From NCBI GenBank assembly GCA_029251475.1, contig JAQXDF010000019.1:1-32395 (forward strand): a DNA stretch of 32,395 nt. Direction: 5' to 3'. The DNA is from Rickettsiaceae bacterium. Lineage in GTDB: Bacteria > Pseudomonadota > Alphaproteobacteria > Rickettsiales > Rickettsiaceae. The position numbers and the translations under genes were made by a program. The notes under the pieces are model-generated. The model made no database searches and had not been told where the DNA came from. It worked only from the letters and a program-made list of their open reading frames with translations. Each line of letters opens with the position of its first letter. Within the stretch, counting starts at the first letter, position 1. Shown piece by piece: positions 25,719 through 32,395 of the stretch.

Positions 25719-25787
25719 GTCATTCCGGGCATTGACCCGGAATCTAAAAAGAAGAGTAGATAGACCCTGAATCTAGTTCAGGGTGAC
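25719..25787. repeat. Compound intergenic palindromic repeat (two perfect 8-bp hairpins)
   Basis: ATTCCGGG (25722-25729) pairs with CCCGGAAT (25736-25743), and ACCCTGAA (25764-25771) pairs with TTCAGGGT (25777-25784). The whole unit begins GTCA and ends TGAC, and its two halves are diverged inverted copies of each other. The GTCATTCC-type hairpin with GACCCGGAAT is a style of repeat common in intergenic DNA of proteobacteria. The flanking stretch to about 25872 is also unusually GC-rich for this window and has no gene. It lies between convergent genes. Confidence 0.8.
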
Positions 25788-25884
25788 GGAGGTGGTTGTT
25801 AGGATGATGGTGGTCGTTGTTCAGGGGCGACAAGTGCGTTTACGGGCGGCATAAATCGTTCAGCCACGACCTTAATCTAAACAA

Positions 25885-27222
25885 CTATACCGTCTGCTTC
25901 CTTGTCCATTCGTCTAATGATTTAAGTGCACGATTCGAAAGAGCAGTGTAGCGATCTTTCTTGCATCTTATTTTCTCGCCCAGAGGAGGCATCAACCCAA
26001 AATTTATGTTCATTGGCTGAAAAGTAGAGGTCTCTGCTCCGTATGTTAAATGCATAAGTAAACTTCCAATGGCCGTATCTACTGGCGGTACCTCCAAGTT
26101 GTTTCCGTGTAGCTCTGATGCTGCAAACATACCGGCCAATAGTCCCATTGCTGCGCTTTCTACATACCCTTCAACTCCAGTGATTTGACCAGCGAATTTT
26201 ATGTTTGGTTGCGCCTTAAGATCTAATTTTGATCCAAGCAGGGTGGGGCTATTGATAAATGTATTGCGGTGCAATCCACCTAGTCTTGCAAACTCTGCAT
26301 TTTCTAGGCCTGGAATTGTAGAAAATACTTCTTTTTGAGCTCCATACTTCAATTTCGTTTGAAATCCTACCATGTTGTACAAAGTGCCCAGAGCATTATC
26401 TTGGCGTAATTGTATGATCGCATAAGATTTTTCTAGCGGAGAGTTGGGATTTGTGAGTCCTACTGGTTTCATTGGTCCAAAACGTAGTGTATCCTTCCCA
26501 CGCTCGGCCATCACTTCAATTGGTAGGCATCCATTGAAGTAGGGTGTATCCTTTTCCCATTGTTTGAACTCTGTTTTTTCTCCATCTAGCAACGCCTCAA
26601 TAAATGTATAATATTGCTCTTTATTCATTGGGCAGTTGATGTAATCTTTGCCGTCGCCACCTGGACCAATTTTATCATATCTTGATTGAAACCAGGCTAT
26701 ATCAAAATCAATTGTATCTTTATAAATAATTGGAGCTATAGCATCAAAGAAGGCTAGGTTTTCCTCTCCAGTAAGCTTTATTATTTTTTCACCTAATGGC
26801 CCTGAAGTTAGAGGTCCTGTAGCTATAATCCATTTCCCTTCGGTGGATATATTGCTAACTTCTTCTCGTATAACATTGATATTGGGGTGTTTATGAATTG
26901 CATCGCTTACTGAGTCAGCAAATAAATCGCGGTCCATTGCTAGTGCAGATCCAGCAGGAACTTTGTTTGCATCTGCTGATTTCATAATCAAAGAATTAAG
27001 TTTGCGCATTTCTTCGTGCAGTAACCCAATGGCGCTTGCAGGGTCATCATTTCTGAAAGAATTGGAGCAAACTAGCTCGGCAAGTTTATCAGTTTGGTGC
27101 GCCTCGGTGGTTTTATTGGGGCCACGCATTTCGTATAAATTTACTTCAATTCCTCTGTTTGCTGCCTGCCATGCTGCTTCTGATCCGGCTAGACCGCCGC
27201 CTATTATATTTAATTTATGCAT
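25885..27222 (-). CDS. trmFO: Methylenetetrahydrofolate-tRNA (uracil-54-C5)-methyltransferase TrmFO
   Basis: FAD- and folate-dependent enzyme forming ribothymidine at tRNA position 54, used in place of SAM-dependent TrmA. The N-terminal Rossmann motif [16 protein letters not shown] (6-21) binds FAD. C52 in ELVCSNSFR and a second Cys in [14 protein letters not shown] (near 224) correspond to the family's functional cysteines. [34 protein letters not shown] and [22 protein letters not shown] complete the signature. The 445-residue length is normal. Its ATG overlaps the TAA of the upstream membrane-protein gene by one base (TAATG), so the two are translationally coupled. Confidence 0.96.
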   Translation of the reverse strand: MHKLNIIGGGLAGSEAAWQAANRGIEVNLYEMRGPNKTTEAHQTDKLAELVCSNSFRNDDPASAIGLLHEEMRKLNSLIMKSADANKVPAGSALAMDRDLFADSVSDAIHKHPNINVIREEVSNISTEGKWIIATGPLTSGPLGEKIIKLTGEENLAFFDAIAPIIYKDTIDFDIAWFQSRYDKIGPGGDGKDYINCPMNKEQYYTFIEALLDGEKTEFKQWEKDTPYFNGCLPIEVMAERGKDTLRFGPMKPVGLTNPNSPLEKSYAIIQLRQDNALGTLYNMVGFQTKLKYGAQKEVFSTIPGLENAEFARLGGLHRNTFINSPTLLGSKLDLKAQPNIKFAGQITGVEGYVESAAMGLLAGMFAASELHGNNLEVPPVDTAIGSLLMHLTYGAETSTFQPMNINFGLMPPLGEKIRCKKDRYTALSNRALKSLDEWTRKQTV

Positions 27223-28385
27223 TATCTGTATAACTTATGTTTCTTGAAAAAATACAGATAATATAGCAATAATCCAATTAATACAAAACAAATTGAAATC
27301 AATAAGCCATTACTGCCAATTGTCTCTTCAGAAGTGGCGATGGTTACATAGCCGCAATAATAGCCAGAAGCGGCACAAAAGACGTATATAGCTATTGCAT
27401 TAAATAAGTTTATTCCTTTAAATTTTTCTACTAACATTAAAATACTGCACATGAATATTGTGTATAATGTCGTAATTAATACAACTCTACCAAATGCGCT
27501 TATAAGAGGGTATTTACTCCAGTTGGGCATTGTTAGGCAAGTGAAGTTAAGGATAAACAGGCTGGCAATGGATAGTTGGTGTTTTTTTATTTTGGAACAG
27601 TAAAAAATATTCAATCCAATAGCAGTTAATAATGCAAATATATTGATCGAATTTCTGGTGACTTCATTGAAAATAGTTAGTAAATTTGCTAACGCATAAT
27701 TTGAGTAGCCATTTTGTATTTCAACAACGCAATAAAATATCACAAAGCCCAGTAGCGCTTCTAATTCCATGCGTTTTAAGACGGGAAAAAATCTATATTC
27801 ATTTAAATTAATTTTAGGCTTGTATGAGGATGAATACATTAAAGTAATAAAAAACGCTCCTAATGGAAAAATATTTGAAGCTATTATTTTTAACATAAAA
27901 ATATCATTAGTTGATGAAATAGTAAAATATTCATAGCAAACAGATATTATATAGGAAGTTAGAATTGATATAATATATATAGAAATTGAGTAAATATTAT
28001 TAATAGTTGAATCAACTAGAATATACCCGAGTAGTATAGTAGAAATTATCATTATGGAGGCAGAGTATATAGCAAAATACAATAGTGTCATGCTGTGGAA
28101 CGCATCAGAAGAAATAATATAAAACACACAGATACTATAGAGTATAAGGCTATAATTAATTATAGTTTTAAAAGTAGAGCGCTGAATAAGTGATAGTAAT
28201 ATAGCGGCTGCAATTAAGCGACCAAATAGCTTTACTGATGAAATTTGCTGATATTGAATAGAAGACAAATTCACCAAATTTAAATGCTCAGTTACAGAAA
28301 ATTCATTGATAAAGACGGCTGTAAAGTAAGAAATAATACAAAAAATATGTATATATAATGGGGGAATAGTGTCGTCTCGAGTCAT
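27222..28385 (-). CDS. Multi-spanning inner-membrane protein, possibly MFS-like
   Basis: A 387-residue very hydrophobic protein with roughly ten to twelve predicted spans and short Lys-rich loops. It lacks a decisive motif. The segment [17 protein letters not shown] after the second span loosely resembles the MFS inter-helix 2-3 loop, and a long central polar loop ([20 protein letters not shown], near 190-210) separates two halves of similar size, as in MFS transporters. Extreme Ile/Ser/Tyr content and divergence suggest a fast-evolving lineage-specific transporter. The substrate is unknown. It is coupled to trmFO by a TAATG junction and faces rne across 217 bases of AT-rich DNA. Confidence 0.7.
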   Translation of the reverse strand: MTRDDTIPPLYIHIFCIISYFTAVFINEFSVTEHLNLVNLSSIQYQQISSVKLFGRLIAAAILLSLIQRSTFKTIINYSLILYSICVFYIISSDAFHSMTLLYFAIYSASIMIISTILLGYILVDSTINNIYSISIYIISILTSYIISVCYEYFTISSTNDIFMLKIIASNIFPLGAFFITLMYSSSYKPKINLNEYRFFPVLKRMELEALLGFVIFYCVVEIQNGYSNYALANLLTIFNEVTRNSINIFALLTAIGLNIFYCSKIKKHQLSIASLFILNFTCLTMPNWSKYPLISAFGRVVLITTLYTIFMCSILMLVEKFKGINLFNAIAIYVFCAASGYYCGYVTIATSEETIGSNGLLISICFVLIGLLLYYLYFFKKHKLYR

Positions 28386-28522
28386 AATATTATTTGCTAA
28401 TGCTAGTTAGTTAGTATATAAATTTAGTAATACTGGCAATCGAGTTGATAACAAAAGTTAAAAAGATATACCATTCAAATAATGCTAACACTTTTTGCTT
28501 AAAAAACAAAGCAATCTAACGT

Positions 28523-28528
28523 TATAAT
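28523..28528 (+). promoter_or_regulatory. Candidate -10 box upstream of rne
   Basis: A perfect TATAAT, 74 bases before the rne start. The nearest TTG-type -35 (TTGCTT at 28495-28500) is 22 bases away, too far for a standard promoter, so this is only a half-match. TTGCTT and AAGCAA also form a small inverted repeat just upstream. Confidence 0.3.
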
Positions 28529-28602
28529 AGTGATTTTGCATAATTGTGATATATGCGCTCCAGCCTTTAATATATAAGTAATTAAAATAGTTTATAGATC
28601 AT

Positions 28603-30687
28603 ATGACAAAAAAAATAATAATAGATGCAAACTTCCCGACGGAAACGCGAGTAGTTTTGCTGGATAAAAAAAATAACATTGAAAATATTGAATTCAGTTC
28701 TAGTAATAAAAAACAAATAAAAGGAAATATTTATCTAGCAAAGATAACTCGAGTAGAGCCATCTCTTCAAGCTGCATTTGTTGATTATGGTGATGATAAA
28801 AGCGGATTTTTACCATTTAGTGAAATTAATTCTAGCTACTATCAGATCCCATCAACAGATAAAGAAGAAAGTTCTTTTATAGGCGGAGCTATTAAGTCGG
28901 CAGAAATAACTTCTGAAGATTTGGAAGAGAAAAAAGGGGATAACAAGTTTCATAATTTAATAGATAGCGATGATATCGATATTAAGGCCATAGAAAGAAT
29001 GGTCGATGATAAAGTTCAGAGTGATATTAATATTGAAGCAGAAGAGGATGAAATTGAGTCTTTATCAAAAGAATCGCGTTCTTCAAATGAAAAGCAATAT
29101 AAAATACAAGAAGTAATTAAAAAAGGCCAAGTTCTATTAGTACAAGCGACAAAAGAAGAGCGCGGAAATAAAGGGGCTTCATTGACTACCTATATTTCTT
29201 TAGCCGGAAAATATTGCGTATTAATGCCAAATAAACCTTCTCATAATGGTATTTCTAGAAAAATTTCTAATAACGACGAGCGTAAGCGTTTAAAAAAGAT
29301 TATAAGTGACTTGAATTCTAGCGATCAAACATCATACAGCGTTATTGTTAGAACAGCTGGAGTTGGTCATACTACCCTAGAAATCAAGAGAGACTATGAT
29401 TATTTAGCAAGATTATGGAATAAAATAAGAGAAGCTACGTTAAAAGCAAATGCTCCTTCTTTTATTCACCAAGAAGATGGGATTCTATTGCAAACAATCC
29501 GTGATATGTTCAACAATGATGTAGCAGAAATAATAGTGCAGGGCACTAGCTCTTATAATACATGCGTGAAATTTATGCAGGATATTTTGCCGGGGCAGGT
29601 AAAGGCAGTAAAAGAATATAAAAATAAAGTTCCAATTTATACAAAGTTTGGAATAGAAGACCAATTAATAAAGCTTTATCAGCCAGTAGTACACTTGCCA
29701 TCAGGTGGTTATATTGTAATTAATCCAACAGAAGCTTTAATATCAATTGATGTCAACTCAGGCAAGGCTACCAGTGAGCGCAATATCGAGAATATGGCAC
29801 TTAAAACTAACTTAGAGGCCGCAAGAGAAGTTGCTAGACAAGCACGTTTGCGTGATCTTTCAGGTTTATTAGTGATTGATTTTATTGATTTGAATGAAAG
29901 TAAAAATCGTAAAATACTAGAAAGATCTTTGTGGGAGTATTTTGCAAAAGATAAAGCTAGAATCCAAACGTCTGCGATTAGTTCTTTTGGGTTGCTAGAG
30001 ATGTCTAGGCAGCGTCTACGTCCTTCTTTCTTGGAAATGTACTCTAATATGTGTTCCCATTGTAGTGGAAAAGGAGTTGTCAGATCTGACGAAGCTAATT
30101 CAATGTTAATTCTGCGTACAATAGAAAATGAAATATATAATAGCAAATTTTCTGCAGTGAATGTATATGGATCAGCATCGTCTATTATTTATTTGTTAAA
30201 TGAAAAGCGTTTAGAAATAACTTCTATAGAAAAAAAATATGCCATCAAGCTCAATTTCTTTATTGATAGAGATGCCACTTCTGATAGCTACTCAATGGAA
30301 AAAATCAAAGATTCTGGTAAAAACAAGAATGTACCAATGATTTCTGAGCCAGCTCTACAGGATACTTCTGATATATATAATGAAGCTAATACTGAATCTA
30401 ATCACAAGGGGCATAAGCGTAGAATAGATAAAGTGCAGAACACAAATAGCGAAAGAAAGGCACAAAATACAGCAGATAATAAAGTAATGGACAATAAAGT
30501 AACGCCCCCTAAGAAAGCAGAAAATTCAAAAGAATCTTCACCAGAGACGAAGCAGATAGTTGAACCGGATGTTTCTTCGACCGAAGTAAAACCTAAAAGG
30601 CAAAATAAAAATAGAAAACGCATTGTAAAAAAACCTATTCAAAACAAAGATACTAAAAAGGTTGAAGAGAAGCAGGCGGAGCAATAG
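28603..30687 (+). CDS. rne: Ribonuclease E (RNase E/G family)
   Basis: Endoribonuclease for mRNA decay and rRNA/tRNA processing. The S1 domain begins at about residue 35 (GNIYLAKITRVEPSLQAAFVDYG) and is interrupted by an acidic insertion (about 83-165) before resuming at GQVLLVQATKEERGNKGASLT. The catalytic aspartates are D383 (ISIDVNSGKA) and D426 (VIDFIDL); their spacing of 43 equals E. coli D303/D346. The zinc-link CSHC (C484, C487) keeps the E. coli spacing too. The C-terminal tail (about 565-694) is charged and unstructured, with clusters of K/R and E, as in degradosome scaffolds, though no specific partner motif can be named. No Shine-Dalgarno is evident before the ATG. Confidence 0.95.
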   Translation: MTKKIIIDANFPTETRVVLLDKKNNIENIEFSSSNKKQIKGNIYLAKITRVEPSLQAAFVDYGDDKSGFLPFSEINSSYYQIPSTDKEESSFIGGAIKSAEITSEDLEEKKGDNKFHNLIDSDDIDIKAIERMVDDKVQSDINIEAEEDEIESLSKESRSSNEKQYKIQEVIKKGQVLLVQATKEERGNKGASLTTYISLAGKYCVLMPNKPSHNGISRKISNNDERKRLKKIISDLNSSDQTSYSVIVRTAGVGHTTLEIKRDYDYLARLWNKIREATLKANAPSFIHQEDGILLQTIRDMFNNDVAEIIVQGTSSYNTCVKFMQDILPGQVKAVKEYKNKVPIYTKFGIEDQLIKLYQPVVHLPSGGYIVINPTEALISIDVNSGKATSERNIENMALKTNLEAAREVARQARLRDLSGLLVIDFIDLNESKNRKILERSLWEYFAKDKARIQTSAISSFGLLEMSRQRLRPSFLEMYSNMCSHCSGKGVVRSDEANSMLILRTIENEIYNSKFSAVNVYGSASSIIYLLNEKRLEITSIEKKYAIKLNFFIDRDATSDSYSMEKIKDSGKNKNVPMISEPALQDTSDIYNEANTESNHKGHKRRIDKVQNTNSERKAQNTADNKVMDNKVTPPKKAENSKESSPETKQIVEPDVSSTEVKPKRQNKNRKRIVKKPIQNKDTKKVEEKQAEQ

Positions 30688-30695
30688 TCAAAACA

Positions 30696-30796
30696 AGATA
30701 AATAGATACTGTTCTATCTATAAGAAGTTTGTCAGAATTATCACGGTTGAGAATAAGTCATGATCTCTCTGTGATAATTCTGAAGTCTATTTATCT
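30696..30796. repeat. Nested inverted repeats between rne and lptE
   Basis: Outer arms AGATAAATAGA (30696-30706) and TCTATTTATCT (30786-30796) pair over 11 bp. Inside them TCAGAATTATCAC (30732-30744) and GTGATAATTCTGA (30771-30783) pair over 13 bp with no mismatch. A local alternative hairpin is ATAGATA (30702-30708) with TATCTAT (30715-30721). There is no clear T-run directly after the structure. Confidence 0.75.
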
Positions 30797-30851
30797 AATT
30801 AAGTGGCTTTTTCTCGATATTTTTATAAACTTAAGTTGCGTATTATAATTG

Positions 30852-31376
30852 ATGGATATCAGTACTATGTCATATAAACAGCCATTATCATTCGTCTTGC
30901 TATTTTTGCTATGCTCATGTGGCTTTTCACCCATGTATAAAAAAGACAATAATCCTACGTACAAAGCTTTGGCAAACATAGAAATTATTCCAATTAATTC
31001 CATTGAAGGAGCTGATTTTTATAATCATTTGAAGAATATTCTACCTCATAGTGATATGAGCGAGGCGGTTCAATATACATTATCAACGAGCTTAAATTTT
31101 ACAAAAGGAATCAGTGTCATACAAGGTAATGCTGATATTTTTAGAGAGGTTGTAACCGTCAATGTATCATATATTCTAAAAAATAAATTAACTGGTAAAA
31201 AAGTTGCTTCTGGCGGGTTTGCTAGGCTTGCCTCTTTTAACACGACTTTTTCTCCGTATAGTAACAATGTGTATCAGCAAGGAGCAGAAAAAAATCTAGC
31301 GATAGCTGCTTCAGAAGAATTGCGTAATAGTATTATGCTATTTATAGAAAACAACAAAAACAATATGGATAAATGA
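30852..31376 (+). CDS. lptE: LPS-assembly lipoprotein LptE
   Basis: Outer-membrane lipoprotein that plugs the LptD translocon and helps insert lipopolysaccharide. The N-terminus is a lipoprotein signal: QPLSFVLLFLLCSCGFSPMY, with lipobox L-C-S-C and the GFxPxY continuation typical of LptE. The mature part is beta-rich with IEIIPINSIEGADFYNHLKNIL. The length of 174 residues is normal. The start is either the ATG at 30852 or the ATG at 30867, which would give the shorter signal peptide; neither has a good Shine-Dalgarno. A TTG at 30849 is rejected. The stop overlaps holA by 4 bases, a conserved alphaproteobacterial pairing. Its presence implies an outer membrane with LPS or a related glycolipid. 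Confidence 0.88.
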   Translation: MDISTMSYKQPLSFVLLFLLCSCGFSPMYKKDNNPTYKALANIEIIPINSIEGADFYNHLKNILPHSDMSEAVQYTLSTSLNFTKGISVIQGNADIFREVVTVNVSYILKNKLTGKKVASGGFARLASFNTTFSPYSNNVYQQGAEKNLAIAASEELRNSIMLFIENNKNNMDK

Positions 31377-32353
31377 AATTCTACGTATCAGGGCTTGCGG
31401 ATCTAATTCAAAAAGTTGAAAAAAACTCTATTCAAGCGATATTGATGCATGGTGCAAATCAAGGTTTTATTGCAACCGCTATTGAACAATTATCAAAAAA
31501 ACTTAATCTAACTATAAGTAACTACGAAATAAAAGAACTAACTCCTACAAGGCTAGAGATGCTTGCAAATAGCAAGAATTTTTTTGGTCAAAGGGAGTTA
31601 ATAAAAGTCCATGGCGCAAGCTCTGCTCTTAACAAAGATATGAAGGATATGCTGACTCAAAATAATTTTCATAATTTGATCTGCTTTATTGGTTCAGACT
31701 CATTACCCCCCAGTGGTATACGTAAGTTTTTTGAAGAACAAGCTAACCTTGCTTCGCTAGGGTGCTATTATGATAATGAGCAGACTATAGCTAAAATTAT
31801 TTTGCAACAATGTGCTAAGCGCAATAAAACTATCGAAGAAGAGGCTTTGGTCTATCTTAAATCTCACCTGAAAGGAGACCATCAAATTATTAAATCTGAA
31901 CTAGAAAAATTATTCAACTTCACGCACGATCAAGAAACCATAACAAAAGAAGATGTCACATCAACTATCAGTCAAGATTTATTGGCAAGTGGCGATGAAA
32001 TGTGCATCTTTTTTGCCAAAGAGCAGCCTATGGATTTCATAGAAGAGGTGGCCAAGCTGCAGGAGCAAAATAAAAATGAAGTTTTAATGATCAGAGCGCT
32101 TATTAGGTTCTATATGAATATATATGTAGTATCTCTGCGCCTTGAGGATGGAGATAATTTAGATAGAGCTATTAAAACCCTATATCCACCTATTTTTTTC
32201 AAATATGTTGATGATTTTAAGCAAGTCGTCCGAAAATACAGCGCAAGTGATGCACTACGCTGTTTAAAAATACTTCAAAAATCGGAAGTTCATTATAAAA
32301 CATCCCCCAAATCTTTTGATGTGTTTTCTATTTATACTAAATTCTATCTTTAA
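31373..32353 (+). CDS. holA: DNA polymerase III subunit delta
   Basis: Clamp-loader subunit that opens the beta sliding clamp. The 326-residue protein fits the HolA family: an N-terminal AAA+-like domain without a functional Walker A (AILMHGANQGFIATAIEQLS in its place), NSKNFFGQRELIKVHGAS, then LICFIGSDSLPPSGIRKFFEEQANLASLGCYYD, SHLKGDHQIIKSELEKLFNF, and a C-terminal helical collar domain ending in CLKILQKSEVHYKTSPKSFDVFS. It is coupled to lptE by an ATGA overlap. The C-terminus is complete, and only 42 bases remain to the window edge. Confidence 0.93.
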   Translation: MKFYVSGLADLIQKVEKNSIQAILMHGANQGFIATAIEQLSKKLNLTISNYEIKELTPTRLEMLANSKNFFGQRELIKVHGASSALNKDMKDMLTQNNFHNLICFIGSDSLPPSGIRKFFEEQANLASLGCYYDNEQTIAKIILQQCAKRNKTIEEEALVYLKSHLKGDHQIIKSELEKLFNFTHDQETITKEDVTSTISQDLLASGDEMCIFFAKEQPMDFIEEVAKLQEQNKNEVLMIRALIRFYMNIYVVSLRLEDGDNLDRAIKTLYPPIFFKYVDDFKQVVRKYSASDALRCLKILQKSEVHYKTSPKSFDVFSIYTKFYL

Positions 32354-32361
32354 AATAATTA

Positions 32362-32394
32362 ATACTATTGGCTTGCCAAAAGAAATAATAGTAT
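32362..32394. repeat. Nested hairpin at the right window edge
   Basis: ATACTATT (32362-32369) pairs with AATAGTAT (32387-32394). Inside, TTGGC and GCCAA (32368-32379) form a second small stem with a 2-base loop. It lies 9 bases after the holA stop. It could belong to a terminator or a repeat continuing beyond the window. Confidence 0.5.
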
Positions 32395-32395
32395 A

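Noticed and set aside
1-32395. tRNA genes, rRNA genes or CRISPR arrays
   Set aside because: No T-loop GTTCGAATCC-type sequence outside coding regions, no rRNA-like segment, and no evenly spaced palindromic repeats were found in the intergenic regions.

Overview
The window is AT-rich and gene-dense. It looks like chromosomal sequence from an intracellular alphaproteobacterium of the Rickettsiales type. The basis is gene content and protein style: two-subunit glycyl-tRNA synthetase, TrmFO, LipA followed by a RatA/COQ10 protein, an RNase E with an acidic insertion in its S1 domain, LptE-HolA, an orphan GlnPQ-type transporter, and a degenerate set of gene-transfer-agent (GTA) tail genes. No rRNA, tRNA, CRISPR array or complete insertion sequence was seen. 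Family assignments come from reading motifs; no database search was run.

Layout. 1-363: 3' end of a gene cut by the window edge, encoding tandem IQ-like (calmodulin-binding type) motifs followed by two repeats resembling Sfi1 centrin-binding motifs. 468-1840: amino-acid ABC transporter permease and ATPase. 1861-2433 (minus): YqgE/AlgH. 2646-3892: queC and a GNAT acetyltransferase. 4113-4862: unknown gene with its own near-consensus promoter and terminator. 4971-5076: a short palindromic element. 5185-9008: glyQ-glyS-tsaC, tightly coupled. 9037-13734 (minus): GTA-like tail module, with a gp15-like TIM-barrel host-specificity protein split by a frameshift at a G5 run, a DUF2793-like protein and a 3TM holin-like protein. 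13880-14752 (minus): membrane-anchored low-complexity protein of unknown function. 15028-18835: ybeY-corC-recF-lipA-ratA operon. 18975-19247: HU. 19573-24410: rimP-nusA-infB-rbfA translation/transcription operon, preceded by two terminator-like hairpins. 24449-25069: alternative oxidase. 25145-25666: orphan SUKH/SMI1 protein. A compound inverted-repeat element lies at 25719-25787. 25885-28385 (minus): a multi-spanning membrane protein overlapping trmFO. 28603-30687: RNase E. 30852-32353: lptE-holA.

Most of the window is conserved housekeeping: tRNA charging and modification (glyQS, tsaC, queC, trmFO), ribosome maturation (ybeY, rimP, rbfA), transcription and RNA decay (nusA, rne), replication and repair (recF, holA) and envelope biogenesis (lptE). 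The accessory content worth attention is the IQ/Sfi1-like protein at the left edge, the GTA remnant with its frameshift, the alternative oxidase, the orphan SUKH protein, and several well-formed palindromes in intergenic DNA.
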